20,448 nt of DNA from Streptomyces sp. NRRL S-37 (GTDB lineage: Bacteria; Actinomycetota; Actinomycetes; Streptomycetales; Streptomycetaceae). The DNA is taken from contig NZ_JOIZ01000043.1 of NCBI RefSeq assembly GCF_000721605.1, positions 1-20,448 on the forward strand, written 5' to 3'. A model generated the notes under the pieces. It was not told the origin of the DNA. It saw nothing but the letters and a program-made list of their open reading frames with translations, and made no database searches. Both the position numbers and the translations under genes were made by a program. Shown piece by piece: positions 8,675-16,807 of the stretch (the first letter of the stretch is position 1; each line of letters starts with the position of its first letter).

Positions 8675-10513
8675 TCACCCCGGATAGACCGGCGCGGTCC
8701 CCTCCGTCACCTTCTGCCACTGCGCCCCCGAGGGCAGCCGTACGATCCCGTCCACCGAGTACGCCATCAGCGGCGCCTGTTCGTCCTCGGAGGCGGTGAC
8801 GGCCTTGACGCCGGTCAGGGCGGCGGGCGGCGGCACGTCCGGCGTGGAGCCGTCGACCTCGACGTACTTCATCTGCTCCACGCCTCCCTCCTCGCGTCCG
8901 ACCACCACGAGCCGGCTGTCCCCGGCCCAGGACATGGCCGTGACATGCTCCAGTTCGGGTGTCGCGGAGCGCGGGTCCAGCACGGTGACCACCGGCCGCT
9001 CGTCCGTCCCACCGCTCCGGTCGATCCGCCCGACCACCAGGGAACGGCGGTCGCCCTTCTCCACGACGAGCGCGATCCGCACCCCGTCGGCGGCCACCCG
9101 GACCGCCCGCACACGGCCGTCCAGCTCCGGCGTCCGCACCTCGACCGGCTCGCCCGCGCCCTTCTCCAGGAAGTACAGCCGCGGGTCGGCGGGGTCGCTG
9201 TCGGCCACCCACAGGCCGCCCCGCGCGTCCCAGCTGGGCGTGGTCAGCCTGTTCTCCTCGGTCTTGCCCGTGCTGCGCAGCACGGGCTCCTCGAGGGGAC
9301 TCCCCGACACCAGCGAGGCGACGAACAGCGAGCTGCCGTCGAAGCTGACCCCGGCCGCGGTCCGTTCGTCCCGGGCGACCGCCACCGACCGCAGCGCCTT
9401 CTCGCCCTCGCCCAGCCCACCGGGCACCGGCGCGGGCTGGGTGTCACCGCTGCCCGCGGTGATCCGCACGAGCCGGTGCTCGTCGTCGACGAAGTACAGG
9501 TGGTCGGGCGTGTCCAGCGCGCCCCGGGTGGCGACGAGTTCGGCCCCGCTCCGGGCGAGCGAGCACAGCTGCCCGCCGCCGGCCCGCAGCTCGACCTCGT
9601 CCACCGCGGGGCTGAGCGTGCGCAGCGTGAACAGCAGCTGGGCCGCCATCTCCTCGCACCGGCCGGTGTCGACCTCGGCCGCCTTGTCGTTGAGCGGCAC
9701 GGTCAGCCTGCCCCGGTCGTCCGGGGTCAGCGGGCCGGTGCCCTTCCGCAACGCCGTCCCCGCGGGGAAGGCGGTCCTGACGGCGGGGTCCAGCCAGGTC
9801 GTGGGCCCCTCGACGAGGGAGCGCACCATCTGGGTCGTGGGGTCCACGTGACTGCGCACGTAGACGGGGTCGGCGACCGTCATCGGCACCGGTCCCGCGC
9901 TGTCCGAGGCGTAGTAGTACTTGTTGACGGACATGTAGTTGCGCTGGAAGTCCGACTTGCCCATGACGACGCCCTGCGGCACCGCGTCGATGCGCCACTG
10001 CTCGCTCTTGGCGTCCCTGGTGAGATGCACCAGCTCGTCGTAGGGCCCGGAGGCGGGCGCGTACGACTGCTGCGCGTCCACCGTGGCCACCTTGGTTCCG
10101 GTCAGCGTGTAGGACAGGGAACCGGTGTCCTGCCGGTCGGGGCTGTCGGCCTGGGCGCCCGGCCCGTCCGACAGCACGGTGGTGGACAGCTCCGGCTTCC
10201 AGGTCTTCGCCGCCTCACGGGTCAGATACTGGCGCGCGGTCCTGTAGTCGGGGTCGTCACTGGTCAGCGCCTCCAGGAAGCCCTGCACGATCTGCGTGGG
10301 GGTGGCGTCCTCGCTGGGCGGCATGGCGAACACCCGCACCTGTGCGTCCTGCCGCGGCGTCGACTCGACGCCGCGCAGATCCCCGCTGTCGGGCATCGAG
10401 GCGCACCCGGCCAGCAGAACGGCCCCACTGGCGACGTACGCCACCGTCCGCGCCGGCACCCCCCGGCCGCGCTCACCGCCGCCCACGCGAAGCCTCCCCG
10501 TCCCTGTCCGCAT
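8675..10513 (-). CDS. lpqB: Lipoprotein LpqB, accessory component of the MtrAB system
   Basis: LpqB is a membrane-anchored extracytoplasmic lipoprotein that interacts with the sensor kinase MtrB in actinobacteria. The 612-residue product has a basic N-terminus, a hydrophobic stretch (TVAYVASGAVLLAG) and a lipobox LLAGC with the lipidated cysteine at residue 37. A GerMN-type domain follows at roughly residues 195-310 (around PVYVRSHVDPTTQMVRSLVEG), and then a C-terminal beta-propeller-like region from about 325 to 600 with repeated LYFV-, LFVA- and LWVAD-type strands. Length is as expected. The ATG at 10513 is chosen for its GGAGG site 10 nt upstream and gives a proper signal peptide. The start overlaps the end of mtrB by 41 bp, indicating translational coupling. 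The gene sits between mtrB and the comF-like gene, as in mycobacteria. Confidence 0.96.
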   Translation of the reverse strand: MRTGTGRLRVGGGERGRGVPARTVAYVASGAVLLAGCASMPDSGDLRGVESTPRQDAQVRVFAMPPSEDATPTQIVQGFLEALTSDDPDYRTARQYLTREAAKTWKPELSTTVLSDGPGAQADSPDRQDTGSLSYTLTGTKVATVDAQQSYAPASGPYDELVHLTRDAKSEQWRIDAVPQGVVMGKSDFQRNYMSVNKYYYASDSAGPVPMTVADPVYVRSHVDPTTQMVRSLVEGPTTWLDPAVRTAFPAGTALRKGTGPLTPDDRGRLTVPLNDKAAEVDTGRCEEMAAQLLFTLRTLSPAVDEVELRAGGGQLCSLARSGAELVATRGALDTPDHLYFVDDEHRLVRITAGSGDTQPAPVPGGLGEGEKALRSVAVARDERTAAGVSFDGSSLFVASLVSGSPLEEPVLRSTGKTEENRLTTPSWDARGGLWVADSDPADPRLYFLEKGAGEPVEVRTPELDGRVRAVRVAADGVRIALVVEKGDRRSLVVGRIDRSGGTDERPVVTVLDPRSATPELEHVTAMSWAGDSRLVVVGREEGGVEQMKYVEVDGSTPDVPPPAALTGVKAVTASEDEQAPLMAYSVDGIVRLPSGAQWQKVTEGTAPVYPG

Positions 10514-12716
10514 CCCGCGCCACCCTCCGACCGTCCTCGTCACCGGCCGCCCCGGCCCCGCGCTCCGGCTCCCGGCCGTGACCACCGTCCGCGCCCGGCC
10601 CCGGGCCGTCGCCGCTCGCGGCGGAAGCCTCCACGCCCCCGTCGCGTCCGCCGTCCGGCCGTCCTCCGGAACCGCCGCCGGTCTCCGGGAATCCGTCGCC
10701 GCCGTCCGCGGCCGTGCTCCGCGCCTCCGGTGCCGTCCGTGTGCCGCCCGTCCGTGCCGGTGGGGCGGGCCGGGACACCACGCGTGCGCCGTTGCCGGGC
10801 AGCGCGGTGGGGTCGGCCGTCGGGGCGGCGGTCGCCGGCCGCAGCGCGAACGGATCCCGCGCCGGCCCGTCGGTGGCCGCCTGCCGCGCCGACACCGTCG
10901 CGTGCTTCCCGCCGTCCCCGTCGCCGCGCGGCGGACCGGCGTCGTCCGGCCCGCGGTTGCGCCGCGAGTCCTTGGGCTCCAGCGGTATCGGCGACCCCCT
11001 CAGCGGCTCGTCCGCGGTCCTGGGCAGCGTCAGCCGGAACTGCGAGCCGCCACCCGGTTCGCCCCACGCCTGGAGCCAGCCGCCGTGCAGCCGCGCGTCC
11101 TCCAGGGCGATGGACAGCCCCAGCCCCGTACCGCCGGTGGTACGCGCGCGTGCCGGGTCTGCCCGCCAGAAGCGGCTGAAGACCCGGGTCGCCTCACCGG
11201 GCTTGAGCCCGACGCCGTAATCGCGCACGGCCACCGCCACCGCCCCGCCGGCCGCGGCGAGTTTGACGACGACGTCCTTGCCCTCGCCGTGCTCCACCGC
11301 GTTGACGACCAGGTTGCGCAGCACGCGCTCCACGCGCCGCGCGTCGGCCTCGGCGACGACGGGCTGCTGGTCGCCGACGGTCCTGATCCGCGTGCCCTTG
11401 CGCTCGGCGAGCGGCTCCGCCCCGCTGACCACCCGCCGTACGACCTCGCGCAGGTCGATCGGCTCCGCCTCCAGCGCCGCCGCGCCCGCGTCGAACCGGC
11501 TGATCTCCAGCAGGTCCGCGAGCAGCGACTCGAACCGGTCGATCTGGTCGGCGAGCAGTTCCGCCGACCGCGCGGTCACCGGGTCGAAGTCCTCACGCGC
11601 CTCGTGGATGACGTCCGCGGCCATCCGCACCGTCGTCAGCGGCGTCCGCAGCTCGTGCGACACGTCCGACACGAACCGGCGCTGCATCCGCGACAGGTCC
11701 TCGAGCTGGTTGATCTTCAGCTGGAGGTTCTGCGCCATCTTGTTGAACGCCTCGCCGAGCCGCGCGATGTCGTCCTCGCCGGTGACCTTCATCCGTTCCT
11801 GCAGCCGCCCGGCGGAGAGCCGCTCGGCGATCCCGGCCGCCATCCGCACCGGCGTGACGACCTGGCGCACCACGAGCCAGGCGATCGCGCCGAGGAGTAC
11901 GACGACGAACAGCCCGGCGGTCGCCAGGGTGCCCTTGACCAGGCTCAGCGACTTCTCCTCCTGGGTGAGCGGGAAGAGGTAGTACAGCTGGTACGGGTCG
12001 CCGTTGGGGTCGTTGACCTGCTTGCCTATGACCAGGCCGGGCTGGGAGGGCTTGTTGGTGCCGTAGACGATGCGTGTGTAGCTCTGGGCCGCCGACGCGC
12101 TGGTGTCGATCCTCTCCCGCAGCGCCGCCGGCACACTCGCCGTCGGGTTGACCTCACCGGAGGCGCGCGGTCCGCGCCCGCTGCCGCTCTCGTCGCCCGC
12201 GGGCAGGGTCACCACGTCGAAGGCGCCCTGGCCACCGCTGGAGAGCGACTCCACGAGGTCGCTCATCCACTGGATGACGCTCTGCGAGGAACCGCCGTCC
12301 GCCGCCGCGCCGTCGTCGCCCGTGACGCTCACGTCCTCCTCGGCCTGCTGTTTGGCCACCGCGAACCCGCCGGTGGCCTGGCTCTGCGACGCCTTGACCT
12401 TGGCGTCCAGCAGACCGTTGCGCACCTGGCCGATGACGACGAAGCCCAGCAGCAGCACCACGCCCAGCGACATCAGCAGCGTGGTGACGACGACCTTGAG
12501 CTGGATGTTGCGCCGCCACAGCCGCATGACGGGCAGCAGCGGCCGGCGCACCCAGCGCACGAACAGCCGGATCACGGGGCTGCCCTGGACCCCGCCCTGC
12601 AGCAGCCCGCCGTCGAGCAGCCGCCCCCAGCGGGAGCCCGGAGCCTTCCGGCCGACAGGCCGCCCCGGACGGCCCCCGGACCGGCCGGACGCCGAAGCGG
12701 CACTGTCACCGGACAT
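10473..12716 (-). CDS. mtrB: Sensor histidine kinase MtrB
   Basis: MtrB is the membrane kinase partner of MtrA. The 747-residue protein has a basic cytoplasmic N-terminus, TM1 at about 72-97, an extracytoplasmic sensor domain (about 98-260), TM2 at about 262-284, a HAMP linker (about 285-337), and the dimerisation domain with phosphoacceptor H354 in the motif FVSDVSHELRTPL. The ATPase has an N box NLVVNAVEHG (468-477), G1 DYGVGL (499-504) and G2 GTGLGL (529-534). The catalytic core ends near residue 566. A tail of about 180 residues rich in Gly, Asp, Arg, Ala and Pro follows, probably disordered. The ATG at 12716 starts one base after the mtrA stop (TGA-C-ATG), so translation is coupled; a GTG 33 bp upstream inside mtrA is less likely. 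The 3' end overlaps lpqB by 41 bp. Confidence 0.96.
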   Translation of the reverse strand: MSGDSAASASGRSGGRPGRPVGRKAPGSRWGRLLDGGLLQGGVQGSPVIRLFVRWVRRPLLPVMRLWRRNIQLKVVVTTLLMSLGVVLLLGFVVIGQVRNGLLDAKVKASQSQATGGFAVAKQQAEEDVSVTGDDGAAADGGSSQSVIQWMSDLVESLSSGGQGAFDVVTLPAGDESGSGRGPRASGEVNPTASVPAALRERIDTSASAAQSYTRIVYGTNKPSQPGLVIGKQVNDPNGDPYQLYYLFPLTQEEKSLSLVKGTLATAGLFVVVLLGAIAWLVVRQVVTPVRMAAGIAERLSAGRLQERMKVTGEDDIARLGEAFNKMAQNLQLKINQLEDLSRMQRRFVSDVSHELRTPLTTVRMAADVIHEAREDFDPVTARSAELLADQIDRFESLLADLLEISRFDAGAAALEAEPIDLREVVRRVVSGAEPLAERKGTRIRTVGDQQPVVAEADARRVERVLRNLVVNAVEHGEGKDVVVKLAAAGGAVAVAVRDYGVGLKPGEATRVFSRFWRADPARARTTGGTGLGLSIALEDARLHGGWLQAWGEPGGGSQFRLTLPRTADEPLRGSPIPLEPKDSRRNRGPDDAGPPRGDGDGGKHATVSARQAATDGPARDPFALRPATAAPTADPTALPGNGARVVSRPAPPARTGGTRTAPEARSTAADGGDGFPETGGGSGGRPDGGRDGGVEASAASGDGPGPGADGGHGREPERGAGAAGDEDGRRVARDADRDGEASRGRR
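10524..10528 (-). promoter_or_regulatory. Ribosome binding site of lpqB inside mtrB
   Basis: The minus strand reads GGAGG ten bases before the ATG at 10513, within the last codons of mtrB. It supports the chosen lpqB start over a start at 10585. Confidence 0.7.
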
Positions 12717-12717
12717 G

Positions 12718-13407
12718 TCAGCTCGGTCCTGCCTTGTACCCGACACCACGGACGGTCACCACGATCTCCGGCTTCTCCGGGTCCTTCTCGACCTTGGAGC
12801 GCAGCCGCTGCACATGCACGTTCACCAGCCGGGTGTCCGCCGCGTGGCGGTAGCCCCAGACCTGCTCGAGGAGCACCTCGCGCGTGAACACCTGCCACGG
12901 CTTGCGGGCGAGCGCGACCAGCAGGTCGAACTCCAGCGGCGTCAGCGCGATCGACTGCCCGTCCCGCTTCACGGAGTGCCCGGCCACGTCGATCACCAGG
13001 TCACCGATGGCGAGCTGCTCCGGCGTCGGCTCCTCCGACCTGCGCAGCCGCGCCCGGATACGGGCCACCAGCTCCTTCGGCTTGAACGGCTTCACGATGT
13101 AGTCGTCGGCCCCGGACTCCAGGCCCACCACCACGTCGACGGTGTCGCTCTTCGCCGTGAGCATCACGATCGGCACCCCGGACTCCGCCCTGATCAGGCG
13201 GCACACCTCGATGCCGTCCCGGCCGGGCAGCATCAGGTCCAGGAGCACCAGATCGGGCTTGGCCTCACGGAAAGCGGCCAGCGCCTTGTCGCCGTCGGCT
13301 ACGAAAGACGGCTCAAAACCTTCACCGCGCAACACGATGCCGAGCATCTCGGCCAGTGCGCTGTCGTCGTCGACGACAAGGACTCGTCCCTTCATAAACG
13401 ACATCAT
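12718..13407 (-). CDS. mtrA: Response regulator MtrA (OmpR/PhoB family)
   Basis: MtrA is an essential or developmental OmpR-type regulator in actinobacteria that links cell cycle, envelope and, in Streptomyces, antibiotic production and sporulation. The 229-residue product has a receiver domain with acidic cluster D13-D15, phosphoacceptor D57 in LVLLDLMLPGRDG, T84 and K107. A winged-helix DNA-binding domain lies at about 130-225 (LTPLEFDLLVALARKPWQVF, RHAADTRLVNVHVQRLR, VVTVRGVGYKAGP). Three ATGs cluster at the start (13407, 13404 and 13395); none has a strong Shine-Dalgarno. I give the longest form, although the start at 13395 (MKGRVLVVDDD) is equally plausible. The gene begins 4 bp after the mtnA stop and ends one base before mtrB. 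A tandem 10-bp repeat with GTGACC half-sites lies 14-34 bp upstream of the first ATG and may be a site for autoregulation. Confidence 0.97.
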   Translation of the reverse strand: MMSFMKGRVLVVDDDSALAEMLGIVLRGEGFEPSFVADGDKALAAFREAKPDLVLLDLMLPGRDGIEVCRLIRAESGVPIVMLTAKSDTVDVVVGLESGADDYIVKPFKPKELVARIRARLRRSEEPTPEQLAIGDLVIDVAGHSVKRDGQSIALTPLEFDLLVALARKPWQVFTREVLLEQVWGYRHAADTRLVNVHVQRLRSKVEKDPEKPEIVVTVRGVGYKAGPS

Positions 13408-13411
13408 CCCA

Positions 13412-14560
13412 TTAGCTCATCGTGACCTGGCGTGACCTGGCACACAGCGTGGCCAGAGCCCCGGCCGTCACGGGCGAAACGGCACCTTCCTCGGTGACGA
13501 TCGCCGTCACCAGTTCCGGCGGCGTCACATCGAACGCCGGGTTGTACGCCTGGGTCCCCAGGGGCGCCACCGGAATCCCCCCTCCTGCCTCCGTTCCGGC
13601 CACCGGCACCTGCGGTGCCGTGACCTCGGTCACCTCATGACCGGGACGCTGCTCCACCTCGATGGACGCCCCGTCCGGCGTCCGGGGATCCACCGTCGTC
13701 ACCGGTGCCACCACGATGAACGGCACATGGTGGTACCGCGCGAGCACCGCGAGCGGATAGCTCCCCACCTTGTTCGCCACCGAGCCGTCGGCCGCGATGC
13801 GGTCCGCGCCGACGAGCACCGCGTCCACCTCACCCGCCGCGAACAGCGATCCCGCCGCGTTGTCGGTGAGCAGGGTGTACGCCATGCCGCTGCGGGCCGC
13901 CTCGTACGCCGTCAGGCGAGCACCTTGCAGCAACGGACGCGTTTCGTCCACCCACAGGCGCCGGAGCCGCCCCACCCGGTGCGCCGCCAGCGCCACCGCG
14001 AACGCCGTCCCCTCGCCGCCCGACACCAGTGAACCGGTGTTGCAGTGCGTGAGGATCCGGTGCCCGCCGCCGGGCAGCAGCTCGTCGAGGAGCGCCAGCC
14101 CGTGCTCGGCCATCCGGGCGCTGGCCTCGGCGTCCTCCCGGTGCAGCTGCCGTGCCGCGGCCAGCGCGGCCCCGGCCGCCTCCCGGGCGTCCCCGCCGCG
14201 GGCGAGGACGGCCTGGTGGGCGGAGTGCGCCCGGCGTACGCCGACGGCGAGGTTCACCGCGGTGGGCCGGGCGCTCTCCAGCGCCGCCGCCGCGTCGTCC
14301 ACGTCATAGCCCCGTACGGCGGCGAGCGCGACACCGTAGGCTCCCGCGACACCCAGCAGGGGAGCACCGCGCACGGCAAGCGAGCGGATCGCCTCCACCA
14401 GCGCCGGCGCATCCGTACAGACGAGTTCGACCTCCTCGGCAGGCAGCCTCGTCTGGTCGAGCAGGACCAGGACGGGACCTTCGGGCGGCTCCTCCCAGCG
14501 CAGCACCGGGATCTCGGTCGGCCGTTTGTTGTCGCCGCTGTGTGCGTACTGATCAGCCAT
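13412..14560 (-). CDS. mtnA: S-methyl-5-thioribose-1-phosphate isomerase
   Basis: MtnA converts 5-methylthioribose-1-phosphate to 5-methylthioribulose-1-phosphate in the methionine salvage pathway. The 382-residue product belongs to the eIF2B-related fold. It has LAVRGAPLLGVAGAYGVALA (61-80), the catalytic cysteine C173 in ILTHCNTGSLVS, and the catalytic aspartate D253 in VLVGADRIAADGSVANKVGSY. A YNPAFDVTPPELVTAIVTE block near the C-terminus is also typical. Both catalytic residues separate MtnA from the regulatory eIF2B subunits. The ATG at 14560 has no Shine-Dalgarno. The gene is divergent from the MoxR operon across 140 bp and runs into mtrA with a 4-bp gap, so mtrA, mtrB and lpqB may partly depend on its transcription. 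No other methionine salvage gene is present in the window. Confidence 0.95.
   Translation of the reverse strand: MADQYAHSGDNKRPTEIPVLRWEEPPEGPVLVLLDQTRLPAEEVELVCTDAPALVEAIRSLAVRGAPLLGVAGAYGVALAAVRGYDVDDAAAALESARPTAVNLAVGVRRAHSAHQAVLARGGDAREAAGAALAAARQLHREDAEASARMAEHGLALLDELLPGGGHRILTHCNTGSLVSGGEGTAFAVALAAHRVGRLRRLWVDETRPLLQGARLTAYEAARSGMAYTLLTDNAAGSLFAAGEVDAVLVGADRIAADGSVANKVGSYPLAVLARYHHVPFIVVAPVTTVDPRTPDGASIEVEQRPGHEVTEVTAPQVPVAGTEAGGGIPVAPLGTQAYNPAFDVTPPELVTAIVTEEGAVSPVTAGALATLCARSRQVTMS
13421..13441. repeat. Perfect tandem 10-bp repeat just upstream of mtrA (possible MtrA operator)
   Basis: CGTGACCTGG occurs twice in succession (13421-13430, 13431-13440), and one further base continues the period. 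The block lies in the last codons of mtnA, 14-34 bp before the mtrA start. Its period is not a multiple of three, so it does not encode a repeated peptide. GTGACC resembles the direct-repeat half-sites recognised by MtrA-type regulators. Confidence 0.5.
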
Positions 14561-14700
14561 GCGGCCAGTCTGCCCCCTGTCGCGCGGACAATTGAAGGTA
14601 CGCAGCCCTCACCTCGGCAGGTCGGTTGATGAGCACCCCATGGCACGATGGCAGCCAAGCCGCCGCCGCGACCGCGGACGGGCACCGTGAAGGAGCGACG
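14561..14700. promoter_or_regulatory. Divergent promoter region between mtnA and the MoxR operon
   Basis: These 140 bp must carry the start signals for mtnA (minus) and the membrane-protein gene (plus). On the minus strand CAGACT lies about 7 nt before the mtnA ATG, at a spacing fitting a leaderless transcript, but the match to TANNNT is weak. On the plus strand no -35/-10 pair is convincing. AAGGAG at 14690-14695 is the ribosome binding site of the plus-strand gene. Confidence 0.45.
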
Positions 14701-16041
14701 ATGAACGACACTCCGGGCTGGGCCTCGCCCGGATCCGCCCCGTCCGAAGGGCAGGGACCGGGCGCGTCCGGCCCTGCCGAGCCCGCCGACCAGCCTCAAC
14801 GGCCGGACCAGGCCCCGCGGGACCCGGGCGTGAAGTGGTCGAAGGAACAGCCACCGCCCGGCCAGTGGTCCGCACCCACCGGCCGGCCCGGACCCACGGA
14901 TCCCGGCCGGACGACCCCGCCTCCGCCGCCGCCCCGCCAGGGCTGGGGCACCCCGCCCCCCGGCGGACCCGGAGGTCACGGCGGTTACGGAGGCGGCCAC
15001 GGAGGCCCAGGCGGGTACGGCGGCTGGGGAGGCAACTGGGGCGGCGGCTGGGGCGGCCCCCCGCCCGCGGCCAAGCCCGGCGTCATCCCGCTCCGCCCGC
15101 TCGGCGTGGGCGAGATCCTCGACGGCGCCGTCTCCACCATGCGCACCCACTGGCGCACGGTCCTCGGCATCTCGCTGACCGTCGCCGTCCTCACCGAGAT
15201 CGTCGTCGTGCTGCTCCAGGGCCTCGTCCTGGACAACTCCAGCACCGCGGTCCTCGACGACCCCAGCGCCACCCTCGGCGAACTGACCGACGCCATGGGC
15301 GACGCCCTGCTCAACTCCGGCGTGGTCTTCCTGGTCACCCTGGTCGGCACCGTCGCCGCCACCGCCCTGCTCACGACCGTCACCAGCCGCGCGGTGCTCG
15401 GCAGACCGGTCACCACCGGTGAGGCCTGGCGCGACGCGCGCCCCCAGATCGTCAAGCTGTTCGGCCTGATCTGCCTGCTGCTGCTCATCACCGCCGTCAT
15501 CATGGCCGTCGGCGCGCTGCCCGGCTTCCTCGTCACCCTCGCCGCGGACAGCGGAGCGGGCATCGCCCTCACCGTCCTGGGCCTGGTCGGCGCCGTCGTC
15601 GTCACCCTGTGGCTCATGGTCCGCCTGTCGCTGGCCTCGCCCGCGCTGATGCTGGAGAAACAGGGCATAGCGAAGGCGATGAGCCGCTCCGCCAAACTGG
15701 TGCGCGGCTCCTGGTGGCGGATCTTCGGCATCCAGCTGCTCGCCACGATCATCGCGAACGTCGTCGCGTCGATCATCGTCATCCCCTTCGCCTTCCTCGC
15801 CGCGGCCGTCGGCGGCGACGGCGTCTCCGGCTTCCTCAACAGCGCCGGCGGCGACATCGGCTGGACGTTCCTCATCATCAGCGGCATCGGCTCGGTCATC
15901 GGCGCCATGATCACGTTCCCGATCACGGCCGGCGTCACCGTCCTCCTCTACGTCGACCAGCGCATCCGCCGCGAGGCCCTCGACCTCGAACTGGCCCGCT
16001 CCGCCGGCGTCCAGGGCCACGGCCCCACCCCGGGGAGCTGA
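14701..16041 (+). CDS. Six-TM membrane protein with Gly/Pro-rich N-terminus (GPDPase-membrane-domain/DUF7847-like)
   Basis: The 446-residue protein begins with about 120 cytoplasmic residues rich in Pro and Gly, ending in a run of GG-Y/W/H repeats (residues about 88-119). A conserved entry motif follows (IPLRPLGVGEILDGAVSTMR, 129-148) and then six predicted membrane segments (about 152-174, 206-226, 252-276, 286-309, 341-367, 387-417). The entry motif and the block LMLEKQGIAKAMSRSAKLVRG (317-336) match the membrane domain often called the glycerophosphoryl diester phosphodiesterase membrane domain. No catalytic phosphodiesterase domain is present, so no such activity should be assumed. The ATG at 14701 has AAGGAG 5 nt upstream. 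It is first in a coupled operon; the next gene starts 4 bp after its stop. Similar proteins accompany MoxR/DUF58/DUF4129 genes in actinobacteria, for example around M. tuberculosis Rv3692-Rv3695. Confidence 0.85.
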   Translation: MNDTPGWASPGSAPSEGQGPGASGPAEPADQPQRPDQAPRDPGVKWSKEQPPPGQWSAPTGRPGPTDPGRTTPPPPPPRQGWGTPPPGGPGGHGGYGGGHGGPGGYGGWGGNWGGGWGGPPPAAKPGVIPLRPLGVGEILDGAVSTMRTHWRTVLGISLTVAVLTEIVVVLLQGLVLDNSSTAVLDDPSATLGELTDAMGDALLNSGVVFLVTLVGTVAATALLTTVTSRAVLGRPVTTGEAWRDARPQIVKLFGLICLLLLITAVIMAVGALPGFLVTLAADSGAGIALTVLGLVGAVVVTLWLMVRLSLASPALMLEKQGIAKAMSRSAKLVRGSWWRIFGIQLLATIIANVVASIIVIPFAFLAAAVGGDGVSGFLNSAGGDIGWTFLIISGIGSVIGAMITFPITAGVTVLLYVDQRIRREALDLELARSAGVQGHGPTPGS

Positions 16042-16045
16042 TGGC

Positions 16046-16807
16046 GTGACCGCCACGGGGGGAGTTCTCACATCCGTACAGGCGCTGCCCACGGCCGCCG
16101 ACACCGCCGTACGCCTGCTGCTGCGCGGTGACGACGAGCCGCCCGTCACCCTCCCGCGCGACCCCGCGCGGGAGGCGGCCCGGCGTGAACTGTCCAAACG
16201 CATGTACCACGAGAACGACCCCAGCTGGTTCCAGCGGGCCCTCGACGCCTTCTGGGAGTGGATCGGCAAGCTGTTCGACGCCGCCTCCACCGCGACACCC
16301 GGCGGCACCCTCGGCCTGGTCGTCGTCATCGCGGCCGTGGTCGCCGTCCTGGGCGCCCTGTGGTGGCGCCTGGGCACCCCGCGCCGCGAACCCACCTCGG
16401 CCCCCGCCCTGTTCGACGACCGCCCCCGCAGCGCCGCCGAACACCGCGCGGCCGCCGAGGCACACGCCGCCCAGGGCCACTGGAACCAGGCCGTGCAGGA
16501 ACGCATGCGGGCCGTCGTCCGCGCCCTGGAGGAACGCGCCCTGCTCGACCTCCGCCCCGGCCGCACCGCCGACGAGGCCGCCGCGGAGGCCGGCCGCGCC
16601 CTGCCCGCCCACACCGACCGGCTGCACACCGCCGCACGCGCCTTCGACGACGTCACATACGGCGGCCGGGCCGCCACGGAACAGTCGTACCGCCGGCTCG
16701 CCGAACTCGACCACGACCTGGAACGCGCCACACCACAGCTCACCACCAGCGGCGGCGGCAGCATCCGCGGCACGGACACCGACACCCGCCAGGGAGCCGC
16801 CGGATGA
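16046..16807 (+). CDS. DUF4129 domain membrane protein
   Basis: The 253-residue protein has a conserved N-terminal block (REAARRELSKRMYHENDPSW, 42-61, then FWEWIGKLF), one membrane segment at about 88-109, and a cytoplasmic helical DUF4129 domain at about 130-205 (HRAAAEAHAAQGHWNQAV, VVRALEERALLDLRPGRTADEAA, FDDVTYGGRAATEQSYRRL). DUF4129 is often fused to transglutaminase-like TgpA proteins; here it stands alone and no transglutaminase gene is present. The function is unknown. The start is GTG at 16046, 4 bp after the preceding stop, with GGGGAG at 16032-16037 as ribosome binding site. An ATG at 16041 gives only two codons. The end overlaps the next gene by ATGA. Confidence 0.85.
   Translation: MTATGGVLTSVQALPTAADTAVRLLLRGDDEPPVTLPRDPAREAARRELSKRMYHENDPSWFQRALDAFWEWIGKLFDAASTATPGGTLGLVVVIAAVVAVLGALWWRLGTPRREPTSAPALFDDRPRSAAEHRAAAEAHAAQGHWNQAVQERMRAVVRALEERALLDLRPGRTADEAAAEAGRALPAHTDRLHTAARAFDDVTYGGRAATEQSYRRLAELDHDLERATPQLTTSGGGSIRGTDTDTRQGAAG

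Noticed and set aside
10514..10585. Longer lpqB start inside mtrB
   Set aside because: It lacks a ribosome binding site, whereas 10513 has GGAGG and gives a normal lipoprotein signal peptide.
7637..12887. Long plus-strand frames (7637-11179 and 10296-12887) opposite comF-like, lpqB and mtrB
   Set aside because: Arg/Pro/Ala-rich shadow translations with no start signal; the minus-strand genes are unambiguous.
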